From contig NZ_QUBQ01000001.1 in assembly GCF_003388735.1 (NCBI RefSeq), forward strand, positions 868,001 through 932,000: DNA of 64,000 nt. The letters run 5' to 3'. Position numbers and translations under genes: made by a program. Under the pieces are notes generated by a model. That model searched no databases, was not told where the DNA came from, and worked only from the letters and a program-made list of their open reading frames with translations. This document shows, in pieces, positions 45,269 to 54,081 of the stretch. Numbering within the stretch: position 1 is the stretch's first letter; each line of letters starts with the position of its first letter. The stretch is from Paenibacillus paeoniae (lineage in GTDB: Bacteria > Bacillota > Bacilli > Paenibacillales > Paenibacillaceae).

Positions 45269-46327
45269 ATGAGCCAACAACCGAACTCATTGCCACCGCG
45301 TTCAAGTGGGCGCAAATCTCCCTCAACCAAATCGGGGAAGGAGAAGAAGTCGAAGAAAAGAAGACCTCTGTTAAGAGTGTTCTTTTTTCTTTTGTTCGGC
45401 CTGCTGCTTACGGCTGCGGCGCTTATCGTTGTGGTGGCACTGAAGACATCGGACGCTATCGATACGATCGCTGTGAATGATCCGGAAGCCACGCCCGTTC
45501 CGATTACGGAGTCTGTCAAACAGAAGCCGGTCGCCTTTGTTCTCATGGGCATTGATTCACGCGACCACGGCGGGGGCCTAAACACCGACGTTATGATGGT
45601 AGCTGCTTTTAATCCGGTAACGAAAAAAGCGACCGTCGTTGCTATTCCTCGTGATACATATGTCGATGTGGAAGGATACCGCGCACGGAAGGCGAATCGC
45701 TTCTATGCGGATAGCTACGTTGTCGCTACACGTGATAAGGGCATGAAGAAGGAAGCGGCTGATCTGGAAGCGAAGAAGGCGGTCAAGGAAGTGATGGGCA
45801 AGCTGTTTGATATTGATATCAAATATGCCTCCATGATCAACTTCCAGGGCTTTTCCGATGTCGTGGATGCTCTAGGCGGAGTTACAGTCAATGTAGACAT
45901 GCGAATGAAGTACAAGGATACGCGTGATGGCACAAATATTGATCTGCAGCCTGGCATTAGGGAGCTGGATGGCAAAGAAACGCTTGATTTCGTCCGCTAC
46001 CGGAAATCGAATGACGGCAAGAACATGTCCAGCGACTTCGACCGCAATCGCCGTCAGACAGAAGTGATTGGAGCGATCGTGGACAAACTCGTCAGCTTGG
46101 GCGGCATAACCAAGATTGGCAGTGTCATCGATGCTGTAGGGAAGAACATTTCCGCTGATATGCAAAGGCAGGAAATTACCCGGATGATCGAAACGTATTA
46201 TTCCGTCAGAAGCAGTGATATCGAGTTTCTGTCCCTTGAAGGGGTATGGAGAAGTCCGAACGTTTATGTGGATGAGGCCAGTCTTGCGAAGGTCAAGGCG
46301 GCTCTTCAAGCAAAAATGGCTGAATGA
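45269..46327 (+). CDS. LytR-CpsA-Psr (LCP) family wall-polymer ligase
   Basis: Start at the ATG at 45269 after AAGGTGAAAGG; an open frame goes 39 bases further but within the previous gene. Of 352 residues, about 1-45 are basic and cytoplasmic, 46-68 a membrane helix, and the rest extracellular with the LCP domain: FVLMGIDSRDHGGGLNTDVMM, IPRDTYVDVEG, and DFVRYRKSNDGKN with DFDRNRRQ. LCP enzymes transfer teichoic or other anionic polymers from a lipid carrier to peptidoglycan. The basic residues that contact the pyrophosphate are present. It matches the order typA, ylaH, ... of the region but LCP genes are elsewhere in B. subtilis. Confidence 0.9.
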   Translation: MSQQPNSLPPRSSGRKSPSTKSGKEKKSKKRRPLLRVFFFLLFGLLLTAAALIVVVALKTSDAIDTIAVNDPEATPVPITESVKQKPVAFVLMGIDSRDHGGGLNTDVMMVAAFNPVTKKATVVAIPRDTYVDVEGYRARKANRFYADSYVVATRDKGMKKEAADLEAKKAVKEVMGKLFDIDIKYASMINFQGFSDVVDALGGVTVNVDMRMKYKDTRDGTNIDLQPGIRELDGKETLDFVRYRKSNDGKNMSSDFDRNRRQTEVIGAIVDKLVSLGGITKIGSVIDAVGKNISADMQRQEITRMIETYYSVRSSDIEFLSLEGVWRSPNVYVDEASLAKVKAALQAKMAE

Positions 46328-46409
46328 CCGTAGACTATCGGTCATATTATAGCTATAATAGGAGCTAAGCAGCTGCTTTTGAATGCCGATTCAGAAGGAG
46401 GGTATGCGG

Positions 46410-46553
46410 ATGGAGAATCCGATCATCGCGGTAGATCCGCAACCTGACGATACGAATGTTTGGAGCAAGCAGTTGACTGTCATTTCTATTGCCAAAGGGA
46501 AATTTGGGGACAAGTATAATGCCATGCATATTGGCACATGTGTAGAAGCCTAG
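46410..46553 (+). CDS. Small conserved protein (47 residues)
   Basis: ATG (46410) with GAAGGAGGG about seven bases before it. The product, beginning MENPIIAVDPQPDD and containing WSKQLTVISIAKGKFGDKYNAMHIG, is soluble, with clear codon structure and a terminator that overlaps its stop, which argues for a real gene. No function is known. A second ATG at 46404 lies too close to the binding site. Confidence 0.7.
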   Translation: MENPIIAVDPQPDDTNVWSKQLTVISIAKGKFGDKYNAMHIGTCVEA

Positions 46554-46575
46554 TGATTAGATCACTAGGCTTTTT
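46548..46575 (+). terminator. Terminator overlapping the small gene's stop
   Basis: GCCTAGTGAT (46548-46557) pairs with ATCACTAGGC (46561-46570) with a three-base loop, then TTTTT. Confidence 0.9.
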
Positions 46576-46602
46576 GCGTCTTTTGAGGGGCTTTACCGTT
46601 TC

Positions 46603-47223
46603 TTAACGTGAGCGGGAAGGAGCTGGCTTGGTCAGGCTGTTTTCCTTGAGCACTTCACCTTGTGCATCATCCCGGGATTCCTCGCCCTCGGGTTCAGCTT
46701 CCGTCATCCCGTTGCTGTCATCGAGCTCATTGTCGGGAGGCACGATATCGCGCGGGAGTTGAGGAACCAGGCGTCCCATAATGTCGGCCAGCTCTTCTGC
46801 AAATCCGGAGAATGGATGACCGTTACGAATGTCTTTGCCGATCTCCTCTATCCGATTGGCAATGTCGATGTCGGCCGTGACAAATGCGTCTACGCCATAT
46901 TCGTCGTTACGGAACGCCTCGGCTACTGAATATTTGATTGTGCCGACCCGGGAGCGCTCCAAGGAGCCATCGACATCGATGCCTACAATAGCGGTATTGC
47001 CTACAATGACGCAATGAGCATTCTCTACGCCGTCCACGCCTTTGGCGAGCTCTTCCAGATGGGACTCGACTTCGCTGCGATTTTCTATGAGCTTCTTGCC
47101 GCTGCCATTCTGTGCTGCCTGATAGCGGCGATCATTTTGCGGAGAGGGTGATGTCTCGTTTCGCGCGCCACAGCCTGTAGCGAGTAACGCTATGACGATT
47201 GCCGCTGTTAACCATTTGTACAT
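46603..47223 (-). CDS. YlaJ/YhcN-family sporulation lipoprotein
   Basis: The ATG at 47223 follows AGAGGTGG; the 206-residue protein has a signal ending in the lipobox LLATGC. An open frame reaches back to 47385, but that overlaps the divergent phoH start. The central part (VDGVENAHCVIVGNTAIVGIDV, VKYSVAEAFRNDEYGVDAFVTADIDI) matches the YhcN/YlaJ family of lipoproteins made during sporulation and found on spore membranes; the C-terminus is an acidic tail. B. subtilis YlaJ lies in the same block. Divergent from phoH. Confidence 0.85.
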   Translation of the reverse strand: MYKWLTAAIVIALLATGCGARNETSPSPQNDRRYQAAQNGSGKKLIENRSEVESHLEELAKGVDGVENAHCVIVGNTAIVGIDVDGSLERSRVGTIKYSVAEAFRNDEYGVDAFVTADIDIANRIEEIGKDIRNGHPFSGFAEELADIMGRLVPQLPRDIVPPDNELDDSNGMTEAEPEGEESRDDAQGEVLKENSLTKPAPSRSR

Positions 47224-47334
47224 GTATGCCACCTCTTTATCAGTGTGTGTCGCGCAATTCGCTTGTACACTAGTGTGTCCGCTGCCATCTGACGCTATGT
47301 ATGCGGAAGTATATTCGACGCCGGGAGGGTTCTC

Positions 47335-48666
47335 ATGAATAAAATATTCGTGCTCGATACAAACGTATTGCTCCATGATCCTCAATCGCTATTTGCCTTT
47401 GACGACAATGAGGTAATCATCCCTGCCATCGTATTGGAAGAAATTGATTCAAAAAAAAGGCTTGCCGACGAGCTAGGCCGTAATGCCAGATCCGTATCGA
47501 GATTGCTTGATAATATGAGGGAACTGGGACATTTGCACGAAGGAATTGCGCTTCCTAGAGGCGGCTTGCTAAAAGTGGAGTTGAACCATCGCAGCTTTGT
47601 GCGCGTGCATGAGATGTTCGGCGAGATGTCCAATGACAATCGTATTCTGGCAGTTGCTCTCAATTATCATATGGAGCAAGAGAAGGTAGAGGAGAAAAGA
47701 AGCGTCGTACTTGTCAGCAAGGACGTGCTTGTTCGGATTAAAGCTGATGTGCTTGGACTGGAAGCGCAGGATTATTTGTCCGACCGCACCGTGGATCATT
47801 CCGAGTTGTATACCGGCAATGTCACGCTGCATGTCCATCCCTCCATCATCGATGAGTTTTATTCTTATCGGTTTCTGAGCGTTAATCATTTGCAGTTAAA
47901 GGATCGGCTTAGCCCGAATGAATTTGTAATTTTACGCGACGAGATGGGAACCTCCAAATCGGCTCTGCTCAAGGTTAGCCAAGACGGTGTACGACTGGAG
48001 CCGCTTTTTTTGAGCAATGATCCGGTATGGGGAATAACTGCCCGCAACGCGCAGCAGCGAATGGCGCTGGAATTGCTGCTCAACGATGATATTCCGCTCG
48101 TGACCTTGTCCGGCAAAGCCGGCACGGGCAAGACGCTGCTGGCCTTGGCGGCAGGCTTGCTGAAGGTCGAGGATGAGCATAAGTATAAGAAGTTATTGAT
48201 TGCAAGGCCGGTGGTGCCTATGGGGAAGGATATCGGTTATTTGCCTGGTGAGAAGGAGGAGAAGCTGCGGCCGTGGATGCAGCCCATCTATGATAATCTG
48301 GAGTTTCTGTTCGACACGAAAAAAGCAGGGGATATCGATAAAATATTGATGGGGATGGGCAGCATTCAAGTCGAAGCCTTGACATACATTAGAGGCCGCT
48401 CCATACCGGGCCAATTTATTATTATTGACGAAGCGCAAAATCTGACCAAGCATGAAGTGAAAACGATCGTCTCGCGTGTCGGGGAAGGCAGCAAAATCGT
48501 ATTAATGGGTGATCCCGGACAAATCGATCATCCTTATCTGGATTCCATCAGCAACGGTCTGACGCATATTGTGGAGAAGTTCAAAAGAGAGAACATCAGC
48601 GGGCATATGACGCTGGAGAAGGGAGAGCGCTCCAAGCTGGCGCAGCATGCTGCCGATTTGCTGTAG
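47335..48666 (+). CDS. PhoH-family protein (PIN-PhoH, YlaK)
   Basis: A 443-residue protein with an N-terminal PIN domain (VLDTNVLLHDPQ, EEIDSKK) and a C-terminal PhoH ATPase domain: P loop LSGKAGTGKTLLALA, Walker B FIIIDEAQN and VLMGDPGQID. PIN-PhoH proteins (PhoH2 type) are thought to be RNA helicase-ribonucleases. It matches YlaK of B. subtilis, next to YlaJ. The start has GGGAGGG nine bases upstream. A strong hairpin follows. Confidence 0.9.
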   Translation: MNKIFVLDTNVLLHDPQSLFAFDDNEVIIPAIVLEEIDSKKRLADELGRNARSVSRLLDNMRELGHLHEGIALPRGGLLKVELNHRSFVRVHEMFGEMSNDNRILAVALNYHMEQEKVEEKRSVVLVSKDVLVRIKADVLGLEAQDYLSDRTVDHSELYTGNVTLHVHPSIIDEFYSYRFLSVNHLQLKDRLSPNEFVILRDEMGTSKSALLKVSQDGVRLEPLFLSNDPVWGITARNAQQRMALELLLNDDIPLVTLSGKAGTGKTLLALAAGLLKVEDEHKYKKLLIARPVVPMGKDIGYLPGEKEEKLRPWMQPIYDNLEFLFDTKKAGDIDKILMGMGSIQVEALTYIRGRSIPGQFIIIDEAQNLTKHEVKTIVSRVGEGSKIVLMGDPGQIDHPYLDSISNGLTHIVEKFKRENISGHMTLEKGERSKLAQHAADLL

Positions 48667-48702
48667 GGGGACGCGAGAGGCAAGTTGAAGGTACGAGGGG
48701 TG

Positions 48703-48750
48703 AGAGTTATCCCGCTAGCAGCTTCTGCTGCTGGCGGGATAACTCTTTCT
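48703..48750 (+). terminator. Terminator after the phoH gene
   Basis: AGAGTTATCCCGC with inner TAGCAG pairs with CTGCTGGCGGGATAACTCT, followed by TTTCT; a long stem of about 18 pairs. Confidence 0.85.
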
Positions 48751-48898
48751 AATAAGGCTCGCAAATTCAATGTCTATAGAGCGGAGAAATCGTTTTTTTG
48801 GAATAATCATCATACTTTTGGCTCATAAGGGTTGTACAAGTCGGCCCCAAACTGCTATTCTATACCCATAACCAAGGTAGCCGGAAAGGAAGAAAGCT

Positions 48899-50215
48899 GT
48901 GTCTCCTCGCAAATATGTGCCGCTCATTATCGGTGCATTGCTACTTACCGCTTTGCTGCTGTTGTATTTCTCGCGATCCATGAATTGGAACTGGGATAGA
49001 GTGAGCCAATCCGACGGGGTTGAACCGATAGAGCCTGCTGGAGGCCAGCGAATCGCGCAATTATCGACTGATCTTTATGTAAACGTTTCCTTGCCTAATT
49101 CGGATTATACTCGTCTTGTAGAACGCACGGAACGTTTTATGATGGAGTATCCGCATATCCGAGTTGAAATATCGAATGAGCGGAATAGTGCCGGACGATA
49201 TGAGCATTTGCTTGCAATGAGCAATCATGGTACAGCACCGGACGTGATGCTGCTAGACAACGGGGGGATTGTTCCGCTTGCGGTGAAAGGCTTGCTGAAG
49301 CCCGTTGACAGCTTGATGACCGGTGATGTATTGTCCGACCAATTGCCCCGATTAATGGAGCCGCTGAAGTGGAACGGTTATTTGTGGGGCGTTCCATACC
49401 GAATTAACCCGTATATGGTCGCCTGGAGCAAGGAACTTCTTGCCGAGGCGGGTTTGTCGGAGCCGCCGGATCGTTGGGAGGCTTTCCAAGCATTGGCGGA
49501 GAAGATCGCCTCAGCGTCGAATGATTCTGTGCCGGAAGAAGAGCGTTACCTGATGAATTTCAACCCCGATGAGTTCGAGCAGTTGCTGGTCTGGTCCTCC
49601 AGATTGAATGGTGTCCAGGAGAAGCTTATTAATCTGCATGCTTTGCCTGAGCAGGTTCAGGACAGTTTGGTATGGCTGCAATCGACGGGGCCGGTTGCCT
49701 CGATTCCATCACATCGCAACTCTGAACTGAATGAGCTAATCCAGGCGCACAGGTTGCTTATGCTCGTATTGCCGTGGGAACAGCTCAATAGCTTAAGTCA
49801 GTCTGCTCGCAATAAGCTGAATGTAGAACAGGAGCATATTTATTATCCATGGCTTAATGGCGCAAGCTTCGTTATCGGTTCAGGCAGTCGCTCGGAGGGT
49901 GAAGCGATGTTGTGGATTCAGGAGATGACAAGTCCCTACAGCAGCTTGAAGGAATTCGAAGAAGGCGGAAAGCTGCCGGTGCGGCCTTCCCTGTATGATC
50001 AGATGAGGCTGATTACGAAGTCAGGCGATGCGCCGCCTTATTGGTGGCTGGAGGCGCTCAGCGCCAAAGCGCCTCAGATCGACAGTGTAGCGCCTGATCC
50101 GGAGTGGCCGAAGCGATGGAGGGATTGGTCCAGTACATGGAAGGCGGCAGGCATGGACACGGGCCGTTTAACTGCTTTTGTTCAATGGATGACAGCAGAA
50201 GAATCAAAAAAGTAA
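48899..50215 (+). CDS. Membrane-anchored extracellular solute-binding protein
   Basis: A 438-residue protein starting at GTG (48899) after AAGGAAG. Residues 5-24 form a membrane anchor or signal without a lipobox. Residues 60-420 follow the family 1 binding-protein pattern: APDVMLLDNGGIVPLAVKGLLKPVDS, WGVPYRINPYMVAWSKELLAEAGLSEPPDRWEAF and a late WLEAL. It resembles a sugar-binding protein but lacks permease partners nearby, and the anchor by a helix instead of lipid is unusual. A role as a receptor feeding a shared importer is a guess. Confidence 0.8.
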   Translation: MSPRKYVPLIIGALLLTALLLLYFSRSMNWNWDRVSQSDGVEPIEPAGGQRIAQLSTDLYVNVSLPNSDYTRLVERTERFMMEYPHIRVEISNERNSAGRYEHLLAMSNHGTAPDVMLLDNGGIVPLAVKGLLKPVDSLMTGDVLSDQLPRLMEPLKWNGYLWGVPYRINPYMVAWSKELLAEAGLSEPPDRWEAFQALAEKIASASNDSVPEEERYLMNFNPDEFEQLLVWSSRLNGVQEKLINLHALPEQVQDSLVWLQSTGPVASIPSHRNSELNELIQAHRLLMLVLPWEQLNSLSQSARNKLNVEQEHIYYPWLNGASFVIGSGSRSEGEAMLWIQEMTSPYSSLKEFEEGGKLPVRPSLYDQMRLITKSGDAPPYWWLEALSAKAPQIDSVAPDPEWPKRWRDWSSTWKAAGMDTGRLTAFVQWMTAEESKK

Positions 50216-50254
50216 GCCGAGACAGTGGGCTAAACGATGGCTGAATACAATAAA

Positions 50255-50314
50255 ACAAGAAAAAGCGCAAGTTTCGTTGCTAGAATTAGCCTTCGAAATT
50301 TGCGCTTTTCTTGT
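50255..50314. terminator. Bidirectional terminator
   Basis: ACAAGAAAAAGCGCAA and TTTCG pair with CGAAATTTGCGC and TTTTCTTGT; T runs on both sides suit the convergent genes. Confidence 0.8.
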
Positions 50315-50326
50315 CTTTATGAGGTT

Positions 50327-51427
50327 TTACAGGCTTACACCCAGCTTGATAATAAGGTCTCCGTCCTTTACTTCCACCGACTTAGCCTTGAGGAATGGCG
50401 TAATGAGTCCGGGATAGAACCCAAGATCGAATTCTTCCTCCAGAGCTTTGCGCGTCGTATCCGGCAGCATGAATCCATTGAACAGCAATTCGTCGACATG
50501 GAAGAGAAGTCCGTTGCGCGGCTCTTGGACCAGACTGTAATGGCCGGTGATGCTAATCTCAATTTGATCTCTTTTGCCGGAAGCTGTTATGCTATCATCT
50601 TCGAACCGGAACGAGAGATCGTTGAACCGCTCATCTTGTTCGCGAAGAAATTCGTTTAACTTGTCTTCGGGCATGCGAATCGTATATTGCAGTCCCTTTA
50701 TTTCCATTAAATCTTTATTGTTTTGAATCCATCCCGGGAGCTTGCCCATGGAATCGGATAACGCTCCGAAGTAAGCGCGAACTTCCTTCAATCCGGTCGA
50801 TTCCCAGAACCCGGTAAGCTGTTCGATCAGCAGGCGAATTCGGTCGCTGTCCGAACGTCCGGCCAGTTCGCCTTCAAGCTGGGATTCCAATGCTAACACT
50901 CTATCGCGTTGAATATTCAGTCTATCTTCCACTGCTGCTAGCTCTGCTTGTTTTCCCTCAAGCATAGTTATGCGCTCCTGTAAATCCCGATATTGCCCGA
51001 TGTATGCATTCAAGGTATGCTTGTCTTGCGAGATAATAATATCCAAATAGTCCAGTAATGTGAAAAACTTTGTCCAAGAATCCATCGTCAGCAAGGAAAA
51101 GTACAACATGTCCCGCTCACCCATATAGTAGGCCCGCAATACATCTCCCGCTTGCTTCCGCTTGCCGTCAATGGCAAGCTCCTGTGCGGCGAGCTGCTTC
51201 TCTGCTTCTGTCATCGTGAGGAGAAGGGCGTCCTTCTCTTGTCCGATTCGGGCGATCTCCTTGTCAATTTCCACAACAGATAGGCTTTTCTCCAGAAGCG
51301 AGTGCAGATCGTCAGGAGACTCGGGACGCTCTTCGGCGAGCACGGGCAGCCGCAGCATGATGAAGGCGCAGAGCAGCGAAGCCAGCAGGGCGATTGTTAT
51401 TCGCTCGCGGATGCTGATTTCAGTCAA
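50327..51427 (-). CDS. Exported coiled-coil protein (PcsB/CwlO-N-like)
   Basis: The start is probably TTG (51427), six bases after GGGGAGG; the ATG at 51433 directly abuts that site. The 366-residue product has a signal peptide (to about residue 33), a long coiled coil (residues about 40-215: VVEIDKEIARIGQEKDALLLTMTEAEKQL, then QERITMLEGKQAELAAVEDRL), and a C-terminal alpha/beta part with FLKAKSVEVKDGDLIIKLGV. The coiled coil recalls the regulatory N-terminus of PcsB and CwlO, but no NlpC/CHAP hydrolase domain follows. It may be a regulator of a wall hydrolase or an independent protein. Confidence 0.7.
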   Translation of the reverse strand: MTEISIRERITIALLASLLCAFIMLRLPVLAEERPESPDDLHSLLEKSLSVVEIDKEIARIGQEKDALLLTMTEAEKQLAAQELAIDGKRKQAGDVLRAYYMGERDMLYFSLLTMDSWTKFFTLLDYLDIIISQDKHTLNAYIGQYRDLQERITMLEGKQAELAAVEDRLNIQRDRVLALESQLEGELAGRSDSDRIRLLIEQLTGFWESTGLKEVRAYFGALSDSMGKLPGWIQNNKDLMEIKGLQYTIRMPEDKLNEFLREQDERFNDLSFRFEDDSITASGKRDQIEISITGHYSLVQEPRNGLLFHVDELLFNGFMLPDTTRKALEEEFDLGFYPGLITPFLKAKSVEVKDGDLIIKLGVSL

Positions 51428-51446
51428 CGTCATCCTCCCCTCTAAA

Positions 51447-51516
51447 AGGTTTGCGAAGCAAACCTCGCTTCGTAAGCATTACTTAAGGTTTGCGTAGCAA
51501 ACCTCGCTTCGTAAGC
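51447..51516. repeat. Two tandem palindromic repeat units
   Basis: Two units of 31 bases (51447-51477 and 51486-51516) at a 39-base period differ at one position in AGGTTTGCG(A/T)AGCAAACCT; each can fold on itself and is followed by CGCTTCGTAAGC. They look like small dispersed palindromic elements in the gap upstream of the coiled-coil gene. Confidence 0.8.
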
Positions 51517-51589
51517 GCTAGCTCACCAACTAGTTTATGCGCAAGCCATTTCTATTATATCTTACAATTGGAAAAGGGTGAAACAAGCG

Positions 51590-52759
51590 ATGACAAGCTT
51601 TCCAGATACCCCGCTTGCAGAGCGATTAGCCAATCGAATCTTTCACTCCCGCTTGACAGGATGGGGTGAGAGGCCGGGCGAGGTCGCTCACTTGCTGCCT
51701 TGTATTTCTTTTCATGATTATATGGAAACCTGCCTGTATGATGAAGACTACGGCTATTATCAATCTGGCGAAGCCAGAGTTGGAAAGGGAGGCGACTTCT
51801 ATACCAGCTCTGCTATAGGCGGTGTGATGTCGGAGATCTTGTCACGGTATGTCTTGAAGGTGCAAGCTTCGCTGGATGCCCCTGTTATTCTTGTTGAATG
51901 GGGGGCCGGGACAGGGCAATTATCTGCAGGCATCGCAGCTACCTTGCGGGGGCATGTTCCGGACTGGGAGAGCCGATTTAGTCAACAGCTTGTTGAGAAT
52001 CATCCCGGTCATCGTGCGAAAGTGAAGGAATCCTATCTTCAGGCTGGTATTCCGACTTCACCGCCGGTAAGGACATCCAGCGAGTGCATATTGGATTGGG
52101 AAACCGGGGGAGTGAAGATGCCGCGTTTGCTTATAGCGAATGAGCTATTAGACGCCTTTCCTGTCCACCGGATCATTCGCAGGGGAGAGGGTTACAGGGA
52201 ACTGGGCGTTGCGGTTTGGCCCGGACATGGATTTCTCTATGTAGATATGCCGATATCGGACGCCGACTTTCTATGTTGGCTGGAACGGGATGGCATTGAG
52301 CTGAGGGATGGCCAAATAACGGAAGTGTGCCCAGGCGCGCGTAGGTGGCTCCATCAACTTGGCGGGCTGCTGAATGCGGGTGACCGCGTCATCCTTATTG
52401 ATTACGGTCATGAAGCGGAGGAATATGCAGCGGAGCATCGTATGCAGGGCACGTTAATGACTTACTGGCGTCATCTAGCCAGTGATTCGCCATTTCACGG
52501 CGCGGGAGAGCGGGATATTACCGCTCATGTGTCTTTCTCATTTGTTCGCTCATCGGCCGAAGAAGCGGGATTCAGCGTTGTTTATTATGAGACGCAAAAG
52601 CAGTTTTTGCTCGACAACGGTATTTTGGAGCTGCTGGGCGGCCATGATGGCTCGAATCCATTTGGCGAAGAGGCGAGGCGGAACAGGGCTGTGAGGCAAC
52701 TGTTGCTAAGCGATGGGATGAGCGAGAGCTTCAAGGTTATGATCCTAGAGAGGACATAG
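51590..52759 (+). CDS. SAM-dependent methyltransferase, NDUFAF7 family
   Basis: The start is uncertain between ATG (51590) and an in-frame GTG (51578) in front of a weak AAAAGGG; 51590 gives 389 residues. Motifs SFHDYMETCLYDEDYGYYQSG, RVGKGGDFYTSSAIG and LVEWGAGTGQLS (SAM motif) belong to the COG1565 family, whose human member NDUFAF7 dimethylates an arginine of complex I. The bacterial role is unclear; a protein-arginine methyltransferase is an inference. It is monocistronic and closed by a hairpin. Confidence 0.85.
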   Translation: MTSFPDTPLAERLANRIFHSRLTGWGERPGEVAHLLPCISFHDYMETCLYDEDYGYYQSGEARVGKGGDFYTSSAIGGVMSEILSRYVLKVQASLDAPVILVEWGAGTGQLSAGIAATLRGHVPDWESRFSQQLVENHPGHRAKVKESYLQAGIPTSPPVRTSSECILDWETGGVKMPRLLIANELLDAFPVHRIIRRGEGYRELGVAVWPGHGFLYVDMPISDADFLCWLERDGIELRDGQITEVCPGARRWLHQLGGLLNAGDRVILIDYGHEAEEYAAEHRMQGTLMTYWRHLASDSPFHGAGERDITAHVSFSFVRSSAEEAGFSVVYYETQKQFLLDNGILELLGGHDGSNPFGEEARRNRAVRQLLLSDGMSESFKVMILERT

Positions 52760-52762
52760 AAA

Positions 52763-52803
52763 AAGGCTGTCTGCATGCGAGGAATCGCAGTACAGACAGC
52801 CTT
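52763..52803. terminator. Bidirectional hairpin
   Basis: AAGGCTGTCTG (52763-52773) pairs with CAGACAGCCTT (52793-52803) between the methyltransferase gene and the convergent yqgY-like gene. Confidence 0.8.
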
Positions 52804-52820
52804 GTTTGTTCTTGTAGTTA

Positions 52821-53057
52821 TTAGAATGGCAGGCTCATCTTGAAAACCGACCAATAGGTGAATCCAATAAAGGAAATCGCCATATAACCCCAGAACATCG
52901 TTATGTACGTTTTTTCGGAGAAATTCAAGTACCCCAAGAATACAAAAGCGACGGCTTGCGCGAAGAAGAGCAGCGCGAATTCCGTCATATGGCCTGCAAA
53001 AGCCATAAGCCCGATGACTAAACACCAGAAGCCAAGTACCCGATACATGCGTGCCAT
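52821..53057 (-). CDS. DUF2626 membrane protein (YqgY-like)
   Basis: A 78-residue protein; the ATG at 53057 has GGGGG seven bases upstream, the earlier in-frame ATG at 53078 does not. Two or three hydrophobic helices, the N-terminal RMYRVLGFW and the C-terminal FIGFTYWSVF fit DUF2626, represented by YqgY of B. subtilis, of unknown function. Convergent with the methyltransferase and divergent from rsfA. Confidence 0.8.
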   Translation of the reverse strand: MARMYRVLGFWCLVIGLMAFAGHMTEFALLFFAQAVAFVFLGYLNFSEKTYITMFWGYMAISFIGFTYWSVFKMSLPF

Positions 53058-53210
53058 GTTACATCCCCCTTTTACCATGCCCCGATTTTCTAAACTTCAT
53101 TATAACGTTAGCCTATGCGAGTGTAAACCTGAAACCGTGACGAATTGGCAAACTTTTTGACATATCCTCTTCACATTATCTACAGTTTGCTCATGAATCA
53201 TCCTAAACAT

Positions 53211-53239
53211 GTATGAGGATGTGAAAAATTGGTTATACA
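53211..53239 (+). promoter_or_regulatory. Possible sigma-F/sigma-G promoter of rsfA
   Basis: GTATG (53211-53215) and GGTTATACA (53231-53239) are 15 bases apart, near the GTATA and GGNNANANT boxes of forespore sigma factors. rsfA is a forespore gene in B. subtilis, which fits, but the match is imperfect. Confidence 0.4.
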
Positions 53240-53322
53240 ATTTAGTATCCAATAGATTCTATGAACTCTACCAAGGGCATAGAGATAAGTAAGCGCCTTT
53301 TACGTTAGGAGGTTTTGATTGC

Positions 53323-53973
53323 ATGACAGCAGTTAGACAAGACGCGTGGAGTCCGGACGATGATCTCATTCTCGCCGAGGTGACTCTACGCCATATTCGC
53401 GAAGGAAGCACACAGCTTGGAGCATTCGAAGAAGTGGGCGAAAGAATTGGACGTACGTCCGCCGCATGCGGCTTCCGCTGGAACAGCTGTGTTCGCAAGC
53501 GTTATGAGGATGCGATACAGATTGCCAAGCAACAGCGCCAAAAGCGCAATTACTTGAAGAAGCAGACTGTAACGGCCATATCCCAAGTTTCATCGCTTGC
53601 GGTATATGACACGGAAGAACGTTCATACAAGCATGATGCAGGCACGCTGGACGAAGGGCTTTCCATTGATGCCGTTATCCGGTTCCTAAGAGGCTGGAAG
53701 ACGACCTATCAGGATTTGTCCAGGCAAATCAAGCTGTTTGAGAAGGATTTGAAAGACAAAGAAGAAGAGCTTTACCGGCTGCGCAACGAGAATGAGAGAC
53801 TGGCAAAGGAAGCAAGCAGCGCCCAGACCGATTATCGCGTTGTGAATGACGACTATAAGACGCTCATTCAAATTATGGATCGCGCGCGTCGGCTGACCGT
53901 GCTGTCCAGTGAAGAGGAAGCAAAGCCAAGGTTCAAGATGGATGCCAATGGCAATCTGGAACGCATTGAATAA
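53323..53973 (+). CDS. rsfA: Prespore-specific transcription regulator RsfA
   Basis: A 216-residue DNA-binding protein. The N-terminal Myb-like motif (AWSPDDDLILAEVTLRHIREGSTQLGAFEEVGERIGRTSAACGFRWNS region, residues 7-60) precedes a basic linker and a coiled coil (residues about 130-180, EKDLKDKEEELYRLRNENERL). RsfA in B. subtilis modulates sigma-F-dependent genes in the forespore. In B. subtilis ylbO stands close upstream of panE and bshC, as here. TAGGAGG lies 10 bases before the ATG. Confidence 0.88.
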   Translation: MTAVRQDAWSPDDDLILAEVTLRHIREGSTQLGAFEEVGERIGRTSAACGFRWNSCVRKRYEDAIQIAKQQRQKRNYLKKQTVTAISQVSSLAVYDTEERSYKHDAGTLDEGLSIDAVIRFLRGWKTTYQDLSRQIKLFEKDLKDKEEELYRLRNENERLAKEASSAQTDYRVVNDDYKTLIQIMDRARRLTVLSSEEEAKPRFKMDANGNLERIE

Positions 53974-53991
53974 GTTATAGCGATACTAGGG

Positions 53992-54022
53992 AAGCCCGCC
54001 GTTTATGATACGGCGGGCTTTT
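53992..54022 (+). terminator. Terminator after rsfA
   Basis: AAGCCCGCCGT (53992-54002) pairs with ACGGCGGGCTT (54010-54020), then TT. Confidence 0.88.
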
Positions 54023-54081
54023 CATCTCGAAAGAGCCCAGTGTATAATACGGGGACAAGCAACCGAAGGAGGGCTGACGCT

